Positions 50,358-58,205 of a DNA stretch of 64,000 nucleotides are shown in pieces; position 1 is the first letter of the stretch, and every line of letters begins with the position of its first letter. The notes below the pieces were generated by a model. That model was not told the DNA's origin and did no database searches. It saw only the letters and a program-made list of their open reading frames with translations. Origin of the DNA: Paenibacillus sp. Root444D2 (lineage in GTDB: Bacteria; Bacillota; Bacilli; Paenibacillales; NBRC-103111); contig NZ_LMEO01000034.1 in NCBI RefSeq assembly GCF_001426375.1, positions 526,287 to 590,286 on the forward strand. Direction: 5' to 3'. A program made the position numbers and the translations under genes.

Positions 50358-50439
50358 TCCAACCTCCAAATATAAAGTGTTTTTTCTTATTTTCACGCTA
50401 TGTTCAACTTTAAGTTGAGCTGTGGTGTGGGCTAACCTG

Positions 50440-50655
50440 GTGTAGTCTAGTGTAGTGTAGTGTAGTGTAGTGTAGTGTAGTGTGGTGTGGTGTGGTCTGA
50501 TCTGGTCTGGTCTGGTCTGTTGTAGTGTAGTTGTAGTGCAGTGCAGTTTGCTATAGTACAATGTGTGCAGTGTGTGCAGTGTGTGCAGTGTGTGCAGTGT
50601 GTTAAGTGAAGAGAAGAGAAGAGAAGAGAAGAGAAGAGAAGCCAAGCCAAGCCCT
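50440..50655. repeat. Mosaic of pentamer and 9-mer microsatellites
   Basis: In order: GTGTA pentamers (about nine), GTGTG/GTCTG pentamers, TGTAG again, a 9-mer TGTGTGCAG array of about five copies (50562-50601), GAAGA pentamers (about six), and CCAAG pentamers (three). All lie upstream of the minus-strand nuclease-like gene. Confidence 0.92.
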
Positions 50656-50665
50656 AACCTCCCCT

Positions 50666-50706
50666 GCAAAATAAAAATACCGCCTCTCCCAAAAGGGAAA
50701 GACGGC
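50666..50706 (-). terminator. Terminator of the PilZ-fusion gene
   Basis: On the minus strand GCCGTCTTTCCC-TTTT-GGGAGAGGCGG (two G-U pairs) then TATTTTTATTTT. It ends the gene at 50823. Confidence 0.72.
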
Positions 50707-50822
50707 ATGTTCTTCACGCGTCGCGTAAACCTATATCACTATTTCATTAATGTATAATCACTATTTCTTTTTGCTGGTTGTCGTGGCTTGTCGATTCTAA
50801 GGGTTTCTTTAAAAGGGTTTTC

Positions 50823-52106
50823 CTACATTGCATACGCAATATGATCCTCAATATACTGCTCCAGCTTAATCCGCACATAAGGCGGCAACGCAGACAGCAT
50901 ACAGCCATAACGGAAGTTGCGGCCGTCAGGCTCGATGCGAATCACGCGAGCGGTGATTGGCGGCAGCTCCGCTTCCTGCGGGAAGTGGATGACGATGAAC
51001 ATGTCCGGCGCAAGCGGGGCGGCAGATGTGATCTGCAGTCCGCTCTCGGACAAGTCGAAGAGGGTACCGTCGATGTTTTGGCCGGAGAAGGAACCTTCCT
51101 GCTCCCACTGGTAAATGGACAGCTTAAGGCTAATGTCCAGCTTCACGCGCGTGTTCCGGCGGCGTTCGCGGCCAGAAAGCGGCGATGCCGGCTTCTCTGC
51201 AGCAACGACAGGCTCGCTAGGTCGAACGACCTGCTGCCCCATCCATTCTTCATAACACTGAATGACGGAGCTCAAATCTTCTTCACCCAGGCCTTTACTT
51301 AGGCCGATTTGGAATAAGTTGGTTGCCGATTGCAGCATAGGCGTCGGCAGTTGGAACTTGCCCGTAATTTCCTGCGCAAGCTGCAGATCCTTCAGCATCA
51401 GCTTCAGGGAGAATTGATTGCTGAAATCGCGATCGATAATCTTATCGCCTTTCAGCTCAACCATCTTGCTGTTCGCTCCGCCGGAGCGAACAATATCTAA
51501 GAATTGAGCAGGGTTCACCCCTGCTTTAACCGCAATGGATAAGCCTTCGGCTAAGCCGGCTAAATTAATGCCCACCATCGTGTTGTGGGCAAGCTTGGCA
51601 TACGAACCGGAGCCGCTCGGCCCGAGGTAAAGTGCTTTGCTGCCAAGTGCGAGGAATACATCCTGATGCTCATCGAACACTTCTTGGCTGCCGCCGACCA
51701 TGAAAGTAAGCGTGCCTGCTTCGGCAGCAGGTTTACTGCCAGTGACAGGCGCATCGAGGAAGTCGACGAAATGCGCTGCGAGCTCCTCAGCCAGCTTTTG
51801 ACTTGTTTGTGGGGCTACGGTACTGGAGTCAATAATCGTCAGAGCGGGATGAATGCCACTCAGAATGCCCTGCTCACTGTAGAACGTTTCAAGTAGTGAA
51901 GCGTCATTGCTAAGCATTGTAATCAGAACATCCGAACTGCGAGCTACTTCCGCAGGAGTTAAACTCATTTCAGCACCAAGATGGGCTAGCTCGTCCGCTT
52001 TTTCAGCAGTCCGATTATATACAGTTACCATAAAACCTTTTTGAATAAGGTTAGCAGCCATGGGTTTGCCCATAGTGCCAAGTCCAATAAAGCCGATACG
52101 TTTCAT
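50823..52106 (-). CDS. 3-hydroxyisobutyrate dehydrogenase-like protein fused to a PilZ domain
   Basis: Residues 1-290 are a beta-hydroxyacid dehydrogenase: NAD(P)-binding GFIGLGTMGKPMAANL, substrate loop FLDAPVTGSKPAAEAGTLT and the catalytic Lys in YAKLAHNTMVG. A linker follows, then from about residue 320 a PilZ domain: RERRRNTRVKLDIS (RxxxR) and FDLSESGLQI (D-x-S-x-x-G), both c-di-GMP-binding motifs intact, ending in CMLSALPPYVRIKLEQYIED. The frame is continuous with no internal start. So the enzyme may be controlled by, or report, c-di-GMP. Such a pairing is unusual as far as I know. Confidence 0.9.
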   Translation of the reverse strand: MKRIGFIGLGTMGKPMAANLIQKGFMVTVYNRTAEKADELAHLGAEMSLTPAEVARSSDVLITMLSNDASLLETFYSEQGILSGIHPALTIIDSSTVAPQTSQKLAEELAAHFVDFLDAPVTGSKPAAEAGTLTFMVGGSQEVFDEHQDVFLALGSKALYLGPSGSGSYAKLAHNTMVGINLAGLAEGLSIAVKAGVNPAQFLDIVRSGGANSKMVELKGDKIIDRDFSNQFSLKLMLKDLQLAQEITGKFQLPTPMLQSATNLFQIGLSKGLGEEDLSSVIQCYEEWMGQQVVRPSEPVVAAEKPASPLSGRERRRNTRVKLDISLKLSIYQWEQEGSFSGQNIDGTLFDLSESGLQITSAAPLAPDMFIVIHFPQEAELPPITARVIRIEPDGRNFRYGCMLSALPPYVRIKLEQYIEDHIAYAM

Positions 52107-52311
52107 GATCCTTCACCTCTAGATTCATTTTATCATGGCAATTATAACCTGTGAATTACTTTATAGGGATCTGTGGTCCGAGACCAAAGTCTCTCCGCTT
52201 ACGTGATCGCTCATCGATGAATATCATTCAATATAGGATCGCTTACTTGCTTTTGGACAGGCAAATAAGTATGCTAGGAAAAGGAAAAAAATAGAGATGG
52301 AGGCGAGCATA

Positions 52312-53667
52312 GTGAGTAAGAAACTACAATTTGATTACAGTAAAGCACTATCCTTTTTATCCCAGCATGAGGTTGATTATTTGGCGGCTCAAGTAGAGCT
52401 AGCGCATGAACAGCTGCATAACAAAACGGGTGCAGGCTCCGATTATTTAGGATGGGTTGATCTTCCTGAGAATTATAATCGTGAGGAATTTGCTCGTATT
52501 CAGGCTTCTGCTAAACAAATTCAATCCGACTCCGAGGCGCTTGTTGTTATCGGTATCGGCGGTTCCTATTTGGGCGCACGCGCGGCGCTAGAGATGTTGT
52601 CTCATTCTTTCTATAATATTTTGCCAAAAGATAAACGTAAGACACCTGAGATTTATTTCGTAGGAAATAACATCAGCTCTACATATGTTACGCATTTGCT
52701 TCAATTGCTTGAAGGCAAAGATTTCTCTGTGAACGTGATCTCAAAGTCTGGTACAACGACAGAGCCAGCGATTGCTTTCCGTATTTTCCGTGAGTTGTTA
52801 GAGAAGAAATATGGTAAAGAAGCTGCGCGCAAACGTATCTATGCTACAACGGATCAAGAGAAGGGTGCTCTCAAAACTCTCGCTACAGCAGAAGGTTACG
52901 AAACCTTTGTCATTCCAGATGATGTAGGCGGACGTTATTCGGTATTAACAGCTGTTGGTTTATTGCCAATCGCGACAGCGGGTATTGATGTGGAAGCGAT
53001 TATGAAAGGCGCGGCAGATGCGCAGCATGAATTCTCCAATCCGAAGTTGAGCGAGAATCAAGCTTATCAATACGCTGCTGTTCGAAATTCACTTTACCGT
53101 AAAGGGAAAACGATCGAAATTCTCGTTAACTACGAGCCTTCCCTGCATTTCGTATCGGAATGGTGGAAGCAGTTGTTCGGTGAAAGCGAAGGCAAAGATT
53201 ACAAAGGTATTTATCCAGCATCGGTAGACTTCTCGACGGATTTGCACTCCATGGGTCAGTTCGTTCAAGATGGCAACCGGATTCTGTTTGAAACGGTCAT
53301 TCAAGTTGATCAAGTGGCTGACCATATTACAATTGGCACAGATCCTGATGATTTGGACGGACTCAACTTCCTGAGCGGGAAAACGATGGATTTCGTGAAT
53401 AAGAAAGCTTTCCAAGGTACGATGCTTGCTCACACAGACGGTAACGTACCGAACCTGATCGTAACGCTGCCGGATATGACGCCTTACTCCTTCGGATATA
53501 TGGTGTATTTCTTCGAAAAAGCATGCGGGATCAGCGGTTACCTGATGGGTGTGAATCCTTTTGACCAACCAGGCGTTGAAGCTTATAAAAAGAACATGTT
53601 TGCCCTCTTAGGCAAACCGGGTTATGAGAAGGAAAAAGCGGAGCTCGAAGCACGCTTGCAGAATTAA
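52312..53667 (+). CDS. pgi: Glucose-6-phosphate isomerase
   Basis: GTG 52312 is preferred over ATG 52297, since GGAGG lies eight bases before it and the protein then starts SKKLQFDYSKALSFL like Bacillus Pgi. The 451-residue product has VVIGIGGSYLGARAAL, VISKSGTTTEPAIAFRIF (sugar phosphate loop) and GGRYSVLTAVGLLP, with catalytic Glu, His and Lys in the family blocks. It interconverts glucose 6-phosphate and fructose 6-phosphate, linking glycolysis to UDP-sugar supply. Confidence 0.97.
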   Translation: MSKKLQFDYSKALSFLSQHEVDYLAAQVELAHEQLHNKTGAGSDYLGWVDLPENYNREEFARIQASAKQIQSDSEALVVIGIGGSYLGARAALEMLSHSFYNILPKDKRKTPEIYFVGNNISSTYVTHLLQLLEGKDFSVNVISKSGTTTEPAIAFRIFRELLEKKYGKEAARKRIYATTDQEKGALKTLATAEGYETFVIPDDVGGRYSVLTAVGLLPIATAGIDVEAIMKGAADAQHEFSNPKLSENQAYQYAAVRNSLYRKGKTIEILVNYEPSLHFVSEWWKQLFGESEGKDYKGIYPASVDFSTDLHSMGQFVQDGNRILFETVIQVDQVADHITIGTDPDDLDGLNFLSGKTMDFVNKKAFQGTMLAHTDGNVPNLIVTLPDMTPYSFGYMVYFFEKACGISGYLMGVNPFDQPGVEAYKKNMFALLGKPGYEKEKAELEARLQN

Positions 53668-53683
53668 TTCATAATGCCAAGCA

Positions 53684-53719
53684 AAAAAACGATCAATCCT
53701 ATCGGATTGGTCGTTTTTT
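53684..53719 (+). terminator. Terminator after pgi
   Basis: AAAACGATCAATCC-TATC-GGATTGGTCGTTTTTT, 14-bp stem with one G-U pair, A and T tracts on either side. Confidence 0.93.
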
Positions 53720-53834
53720 CCATCGAAAATTTCCATTATTTATGTGGTAAATTTTCTTTCTATATTGTCGAAGTCAAAGGATGTGTGTAGAATATAATGA
53801 AACAGATGTTTCCTTCTACCAAGAAAGGTCGGCT

Positions 53835-54476
53835 ATGCTAGCACATTTCAAAACTATCCAATCGTACGGATCGTCGGAAATCATCATCAAGAAGTCGCGT
53901 TTCATCGGTCATGCCAAACCGGTAGAGTCAGAAGAAGAAGCTACCCTATTTATTGAAGCTATCAAGAAGGAACACAGGTCGGCCACACATAACTGCAGCG
54001 CCTATGTCATCGGAGAAAGGGATCAGATTCAGAAGCAATCTGATGATGGGGAACCGAGCGGTACAGCAGGAAAGCCGATTCTGGAAGTGATTAAGCATCA
54101 AGGACTTAAGAATATCGTTATTGTCGTTACCCGTTATTTCGGCGGCATCATGCTTGGCGCGGGCGGACTCATTCGAGCTTATGCGGATGGAGCCGTGGTA
54201 GGCATTGAAGCAGGACAGCCAATTTATAAAGTCAATCATCAGCAAGTGCTGATTGAGGTTGACTATACGTGGTATGGCAAACTCGAGAACGAGTTGAGAA
54301 GTCAGGGGATGCTCCTAGGAGACATTCAGTTTACGGATAGAGTGACTGTGGCATGTTATCCTTTGGCAGCGGCAGCGGATGCATTTATCAACTGGGCAAC
54401 TGATTTCACACAAGGTCAAGGCATTGTTATCGCAGGAGAGAACGAATACAGGGTTCATAAGAGCTTGCCGGAATAG
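53835..54476 (+). CDS. IMPACT-family protein (YigZ/YvyE)
   Basis: ATG 53835 behind GAAAGG gives MLAHFKTIQSYGSSEIIIKK, the known start of the family; an upstream in-frame ATG at 53781 is rejected. The 213-residue protein has SRFIGHAKPVESEEEA, HNCSAYVIG and DDGEPSGTAGKPILEVI with VTRYFGGIMLGAGGLIRAY, a complete UPF0029 N-terminal domain, and a C-terminal DUF1949-type domain. Role in translation or nucleotide metabolism is not settled. Confidence 0.93.
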   Translation: MLAHFKTIQSYGSSEIIIKKSRFIGHAKPVESEEEATLFIEAIKKEHRSATHNCSAYVIGERDQIQKQSDDGEPSGTAGKPILEVIKHQGLKNIVIVVTRYFGGIMLGAGGLIRAYADGAVVGIEAGQPIYKVNHQQVLIEVDYTWYGKLENELRSQGMLLGDIQFTDRVTVACYPLAAAADAFINWATDFTQGQGIVIAGENEYRVHKSLPE

Positions 54477-54539
54477 GCAGGCTTGGGTTACAAGGCACAA
54501 CTAATTTCATAGAGAAGCTAAGGATGCGGAGGGATAGGA

Positions 54540-55181
54540 ATGGCTAGGAAAGCAGTCGCGCAAGAGCTTAGCAGAGAACGAATACTTGCGGAAGCGCGGG
54601 AATTATTCGCTACTTTCGGCTATCGCGCTTTAACGATGCGCAGCATCGCTAAAGCAATGGGGTACAGCCATGGTGCGTTATATTACCATTTTAATGAGAA
54701 AGCTGAACTGTTTTATGCGTTAATTAAGGAAGATTTCTCCGAATTAGTACAGCGTCAGCGGGAAATGATTGTTCGTGAGCAAGGGTTTAGCGTGAATCTG
54801 CTTCAAAAGTTGATGATGGAGTTCGTCTGGTTTGGTTTGAACAATCCGCATCATTACGAAATGATGTTCATGATTAACGAGCCAGAGCTGCAGCAATATT
54901 CACGAACAGAGCAAGCACAGTCCTTGGAAATGTTTGCTATTGTCATCCGTCAAGTGATGGCCGATCAACCGGGAGCCGAGAGCAGGAAGTTTACTCTTCC
55001 GTGGAATTTGTTTATGTCCTTACATGGCCTCATCTCCTACTGCATTCAGTTTAAACAATCCTATGAGGAAGCGCGGAAACTGGCTGAAGAGCATATCCGC
55101 CTCATCTGTGTCAGCTTAGATTTAGATTCCTATGAACAGCAGCGTCCGCTAGTGACACTTGTCAACACAGAATCTGCTTAA
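54540..55181 (+). CDS. TetR/AcrR-family repressor
   Basis: A 213-residue protein with N-terminal HTH (RERILAEARELFATFGYRAL, TMRSIAKAMGYSHGALYYHF, NEKAELFYALI), and a C-terminal ligand-binding domain resembling WHG-type regulators (FVWFGLNNPHHYEMMFMINE). GGAGGGATAGGA precedes the ATG. No adjacent transporter or enzyme is divergent from it, so the target is unclear. Confidence 0.92.
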   Translation: MARKAVAQELSRERILAEARELFATFGYRALTMRSIAKAMGYSHGALYYHFNEKAELFYALIKEDFSELVQRQREMIVREQGFSVNLLQKLMMEFVWFGLNNPHHYEMMFMINEPELQQYSRTEQAQSLEMFAIVIRQVMADQPGAESRKFTLPWNLFMSLHGLISYCIQFKQSYEEARKLAEEHIRLICVSLDLDSYEQQRPLVTLVNTESA

Positions 55182-55293
55182 ATCAGCCAATGGATTTCAT
55201 TTTACAACATCCGATAAGTGCTTTAGAATAACAGAAGGGGAGCTTGCTCCTTAATGTGGCACACGCGCTTAGAGGAAGGAAGAATATAAAGCT

Positions 55294-55518
55294 ATGGATT
55301 TGAACATTTGGTCGGAAGAAAACGTGGAATATATGTTTGAAGAAATTAAGAGAAAGCTTCGCATGGCTACCGGTGGGTCGATTAAAGCCTCGAACGTCAA
55401 GCAGGAAGTATATGAGGACTTGAAGGACTTATATGACTTGGTCGTCAGCAAAGAAAATTTCAGCATTAGCGAAATTGATGCGATTACCACAGAGCTTGGA
55501 AAGATTCGCAAAGCATAA
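55294..55518 (+). CDS. DUF1128-family small protein (YfkK-like)
   Basis: A 74-residue helical protein, IWSEENVEYMFEEIKRKLRM, ATGGSIKASNVKQEVYEDLK, typical DUF1128. Function unknown. GGAAGGAAG precedes the ATG. A stem-loop with TTTTTTT follows at 55539-55580. Confidence 0.88.
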   Translation: MDLNIWSEENVEYMFEEIKRKLRMATGGSIKASNVKQEVYEDLKDLYDLVVSKENFSISEIDAITTELGKIRKA

Positions 55519-55538
55519 GCAGTTTTTATCCATAAAAT

Positions 55539-55581
55539 TGTCGTTATCTTGGCCTTAGGGCTGGAGAGACGGCAATTTTTT
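55539..55581 (+). terminator. Terminator after DUF1128 gene
   Basis: ATTGTCGT and ACGGCAAT (one G-U) close a long loop with a small inner pairing, then TTTTTTT. Confidence 0.6.
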
Positions 55582-55584
55582 TGC

Positions 55585-55674
55585 GTAGATAAGGAAGTAT
55601 AAGTTTTATACTTCGCGTCATCAGTCTTGACAAACGCGCTCGTCCCAGAAGGACGACGGAGTCGTTTATCCTTG
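55585..55674. repeat. Left arm of ~90-bp inverted repeat
   Basis: Two parts: an AAGTATAA-gtt-TTATACTT hairpin region (55594-55613), then CTTGACAAACGCGCTCGTCC to GTCGTTTATCCTTG (55626-55674), itself able to fold (GGACGA/ACGAC). The complement occurs at 58045-58133 with one small difference in the 49-base core. Confidence 0.9.
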
Positions 55675-55800
55675 GTTGAACAGAAAGAGGGACAACTGCG
55701 TATTTATATAGGAGAATGGACAGCTATCCAAGCGATATTACCTACACAGCCGTACACTGTAGAGCAATGTATCTCTGGTAGCTGAAGGAGGTGGACGTTC

Positions 55801-56103
55801 GTGGCATCCAAAATTCGTAAAGACGACGTTCGGAAATTGGTCGGGAAAAATATCGTGGCTCTTAAGAAAGACGGAACTCAAGTAACTGGTAAATTGGTGA
55901 GGATCAGCGGTAACACGTTGATTGTCGCTCCGCAAAAAGGCAAAAAGGTTCAAGTAAAAGCGATTATTCCATTGGTTTTATTTGATCTGTTAGCGATTGG
56001 TACTGCACCTTATGCTTATGGTGGATTTGGATATGGCGGTGGCTTTGGTGGTTACCCTTATGGCGGTGGCTTTGGCTTCGGTGGTCCAGGACTCTGGTGG
56101 TAA
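55801..56103 (+). CDS. Small protein with Sm-like start and Gly/Tyr-rich tail
   Basis: GTG 55801 follows GAAGGAGGTGG, a perfect site. The 100-residue product begins SKIRKDDVRKLVGKNIVALK, KDGTQVTGKLVRISGNTLIV, APQKGKKVQVKAIIPLVL, which looks like a small SH3/Sm-type barrel, then a tail of GGFGYGG and GGYPYGG repeats ending GPGLWW. Gly/Tyr tails like this occur in spore surface proteins, and the neighbours are GerP-like. I do not recognise a named family. Confidence 0.75.
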   Translation: MASKIRKDDVRKLVGKNIVALKKDGTQVTGKLVRISGNTLIVAPQKGKKVQVKAIIPLVLFDLLAIGTAPYAYGGFGYGGGFGGYPYGGGFGFGGPGLWW

Positions 56104-56107
56104 AGGA

Positions 56108-56143
56108 GGACTCTTTCCCGATATGGGAAAGGGTCTTTTTTTT
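56108..56143 (+). terminator. Terminator after Gly-rich gene
   Basis: GACTCTTTCCC-GATAT-GGGAAAGGGTC, one G-U pair, followed by eight Ts. Confidence 0.92.
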
Positions 56144-56252
56144 GGTACCATTTCGGCTCTGGATGAATAGGCTAACATACAAGTCTCCGGCCCAAGTCCC
56201 TCAAGCTGGGCAGAAGAAGCTGGAAGTTATCCAAATACAGGGAGTGAGCAGT

Positions 56253-56495
56253 GTGCCGAGTTCCATCGTTTTTAACATGATTAATATTAACAACCAGAAT
56301 ACGAATGCAACCATCGGGATCGGTGAGAATGCGCAATCCAGCTGGGATTCACACAGCAAAAACAATTACGGAACCGGTCAGTGGATCGGCAATTCTGTCT
56401 CCGCCAATATTGTTAATTTCATCTATGACAACGACTTTATTGATTCACCAATTAATGATCAAGATTTTAAACCAGCTGTCACTAACCAAGTATAG
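56253..56495 (+). CDS. GerPA/GerPF-like spore germination protein
   Basis: GTG 56253, behind GGAGTGAG, gives PSSIVFNMININNQNTNATI, the opening seen in GerPA/GerPF family proteins. GIGENAQSSWDSHSKNNYGT followed by NFIYDNDFIDSPINDQD is the usual G/N-rich middle and acidic end. GerP proteins reside in the coat and help germinants reach the inner layers. 80 residues, fitting the family. Start choice rests on the ribosome site only. Confidence 0.78.
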   Translation: MPSSIVFNMININNQNTNATIGIGENAQSSWDSHSKNNYGTGQWIGNSVSANIVNFIYDNDFIDSPINDQDFKPAVTNQV

Positions 56496-56514
56496 TTGAA
56501 TGGTGGGTGAAACC

Positions 56515-56775
56515 ATGTTGAAATTACCGTGCCCACTAGATCCGCCGCTTATTGAATTTGATTCTATCCATGTTAATTCCATTTCCGATGCATCAGGAAT
56601 TTTTATTGGCACCAACACACAAGTGAATTGGTCTACAAGTGGGAAAGCGAACAACGGCCTTGGAGAAATAGACGGTGATCATAATTACGTGCTTTATAAT
56701 ATCAACACGGTTTACGATAATGACATCATCGATGCACCTTATACCAAAGGGGATTTGATCATTGGCCGAGTATAA
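56515..56775 (+). CDS. GerP-like spore protein, second copy
   Basis: An 86-residue protein behind GGTGGGTG, LKLPCPLDPPLIEFDSIHVN, SISDASGIFIGTNTQVNWST and KANNGLGEIDGDHNYVLYNI with VYDNDIIDAPY. SIHVNSISDAS-GIFIG and GLGEIDGDHN closely match blocks of the minus-strand protein at 57726 (SIHIDGIAETSSVNRG, GLGEISGEHN). It is a GerP-type relative of unknown specific role. Confidence 0.75.
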   Translation: MLKLPCPLDPPLIEFDSIHVNSISDASGIFIGTNTQVNWSTSGKANNGLGEIDGDHNYVLYNINTVYDNDIIDAPYTKGDLIIGRV

Positions 56776-56780
56776 AAAAG

Positions 56781-56822
56781 AATGCTCCGCAGCTGCTCTA
56801 ATCAGCAGTTTGCGGAGCATTT
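56781..56822. terminator. Bidirectional terminator between convergent GerP-like genes
   Basis: AATGCTCCGCA pairs with TGCGGAGCATT, with an inner stem CTGCT/AGCAG. The right arm overlaps the last codons of the minus-strand gene. Confidence 0.82.
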
Positions 56823-57145
56823 GTCGTATGTTCGGCCTGCGGGCTGGCGGGAGCAGGGGTAAAGCCGGACGTCCTAGCCTGGTTGGCAATCATGTCCTGC
56901 AGCCAATCGGGCGTTTCGTTATCGCCGATGTTGAGCATATCAAGGAAATCGGAGTCGTTGAGCATAGAACGCGTTCCAACTAACTGATTGTTGTCGCCTT
57001 CGACAGCGCCAAAGCCTTGGACCGTTTTCTGATTGCTTTGAAAATCAGTCGGCCAATTATTGCCCATATTGAGACAGGATGCGCTTTGTACCGATCCGAT
57101 GCGGATTGAGCCGATAATGAATGTTGGGGACATGAAGGAGGACAC
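56798..57145 (-). CDS. GerPE-like spore germination protein
   Basis: GTG 57145 follows AGAGGTGATA. The 115-residue product has SPTFIIGSIRIGSVQSASCL, NMGNNWPTDFQSNQKTVQGF and GAVEGDNNQLVGTRSMLNDS, resembling the GerPE/GerPF style (S..IG.v..sS.lniGn). Its C-terminus is Ala/Pro/Thr-rich. The last gene of a three-gene minus-strand operon. Confidence 0.72.
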   Translation of the reverse strand: MSSFMSPTFIIGSIRIGSVQSASCLNMGNNWPTDFQSNQKTVQGFGAVEGDNNQLVGTRSMLNDSDFLDMLNIGDNETPDWLQDMIANQARTSGFTPAPASPQAEHTTNAPQTAD

Positions 57146-57159
57146 CTTGTATCACCTCT

Positions 57160-57720
57160 TTACGATTTGGACTGCGGTGGTGTGTATTTATATCCGGTCG
57201 CGGTTCGCTCGGTTTTCGGAGCGGCTGCAGCTTGTGAATCAGCTTCTACACCTTCAGCTGCTGTACGAGAGCCGGCGGTCTTACTTTCTTTTGACACTTG
57301 AGCACGTTTAAAAACTTCATCAACCGGGACACTTTTCTCACTTGGCTTGGCGCCGAAATTGTTGCCTAAGTTCAAAGAACCGCTTAGTTCCTTGATATCG
57401 AGATGATCCAATCGAAAGGTTAAGTTCTCTAAAACGGGTTGATGAATATGCAGGGTATCTATATGTATCTTCGGGTGTTTGGCAGTAAGATCAGCTAATT
57501 CTTCTTCCAATTTACGTAGACGCCGTTCTAATTGCTGTACATGTTGATCATGAACGGGAGACGTGGCTCCAGCTTTAACTTCTGATCTAGCTCCAAGACT
57601 AGCGCCAGAACTAGCTCCAGAGCTAGCAGAACTAGCTGGGGTTGATGTTTTCGCTGTAGTTGTTCCTGTAGTTGGCTGCGCTTTAGGCGGGGACGTTTTC
57701 TTTTTTTGAAACCACATCAT
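57160..57720 (-). CDS. GerPC-like spore germination protein
   Basis: A 186-residue protein. After a Ser/Ala/Thr-rich start, a coiled coil (HVQQLERRLRKLEEELADLTAK) leads into IHIDTLHIHQPVLENLTFRL and DHLDIKELSGSLNLGNNFG, which is the GerPC hallmark (coiled coil, then L.I..l...tl.G.lniG). Residues near the end are Ala/Thr-rich. It starts six bases after the GerP-like gene at 57726. Confidence 0.78.
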   Translation of the reverse strand: MMWFQKKKTSPPKAQPTTGTTTAKTSTPASSASSGASSGASLGARSEVKAGATSPVHDQHVQQLERRLRKLEEELADLTAKHPKIHIDTLHIHQPVLENLTFRLDHLDIKELSGSLNLGNNFGAKPSEKSVPVDEVFKRAQVSKESKTAGSRTAAEGVEADSQAAAAPKTERTATGYKYTPPQSKS

Positions 57721-57725
57721 TAATC

Positions 57726-57944
57726 TCAGCTCTTCCGTGTAGATGGTTTAACATCAAAGGTGTCGCCATCTTGGACAGTATGCTTGCCACCTAGAACAAC
57801 ATTGTGCTCTCCGCTTATTTCCCCGAGCCCCTGGTTAATCTTCTCGGAATGACGCCTTCCAATGATCCGATTTGTACCCCTATTCACACTGGATGTTTCC
57901 GCGATTCCATCAATATGAATAGATTGAAATTGTATGCGCACCAC
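57726..57944 (-). CDS. GerP-like small spore protein, third copy
   Basis: GTG 57944, with GGAGGGATTACT before it, encodes 72 residues: RIQFQSIHIDGIAETSSVNR, GTNRIIGRRHSEKINQGLGE, ISGEHNVVLGGKHTVQDGDT. It matches the plus-strand protein at 56515 in the SIH..I and GLGEI.G.HN blocks. First gene of the minus-strand operon. Confidence 0.75.
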   Translation of the reverse strand: MVRIQFQSIHIDGIAETSSVNRGTNRIIGRRHSEKINQGLGEISGEHNVVLGGKHTVQDGDTFDVKPSTRKS

Positions 57945-58044
57945 AGTAATCCCTCCAATCCTGCGTTTCCGAACGATCTCTTTTATTTATATGGGGACAA
58001 AGGGAGATTCATTTCTCTTTTTGTTAAAGATTAATTTATGGATA

Positions 58045-58133
58045 CAAGGATAAACGACTCCGTCGTCCTTCAGGACGAGCGCGTTTGTCAAGGTAGATAA
58101 GAAAGTATAATACTTATACTTTCTTATCTACTG
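58045..58133. repeat. Right arm of ~90-bp inverted repeat with 18-bp hairpin
   Basis: CAAGGATAAACGAC to GCGTTTGTCAAG (58045-58092) is the reverse complement of the 55626-55674 arm. It adjoins a perfect 18-bp stem GTAGATAAGAAAGTATAA over TAC (58093-58131), of which the left arm keeps a decayed version. Confidence 0.9.
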
Positions 58134-58137
58134 AAAA

Positions 58138-58183
58138 AGATTACCAACCAATCGGCCAGTAAGGCCAGTTAGAGGGTAATCTT
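58138..58183 (-). terminator. Terminator of Hsp20-like gene
   Basis: On the minus strand AGATTACC...GGTAATCT closes a loop containing CTGGCC/GGCCGA pairing, followed by TTTTTC. Confidence 0.75.
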
Positions 58184-58205
58184 TATTAGGTTCACAGTGT
58201 ACTCA

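Noticed and set aside
50447..50717. N-terminal extension of the nuclease-like protein through the microsatellites
   Set aside because: The ATG at 50357 has a clear GGAGG site and the upstream residues are repeat-encoded low complexity.
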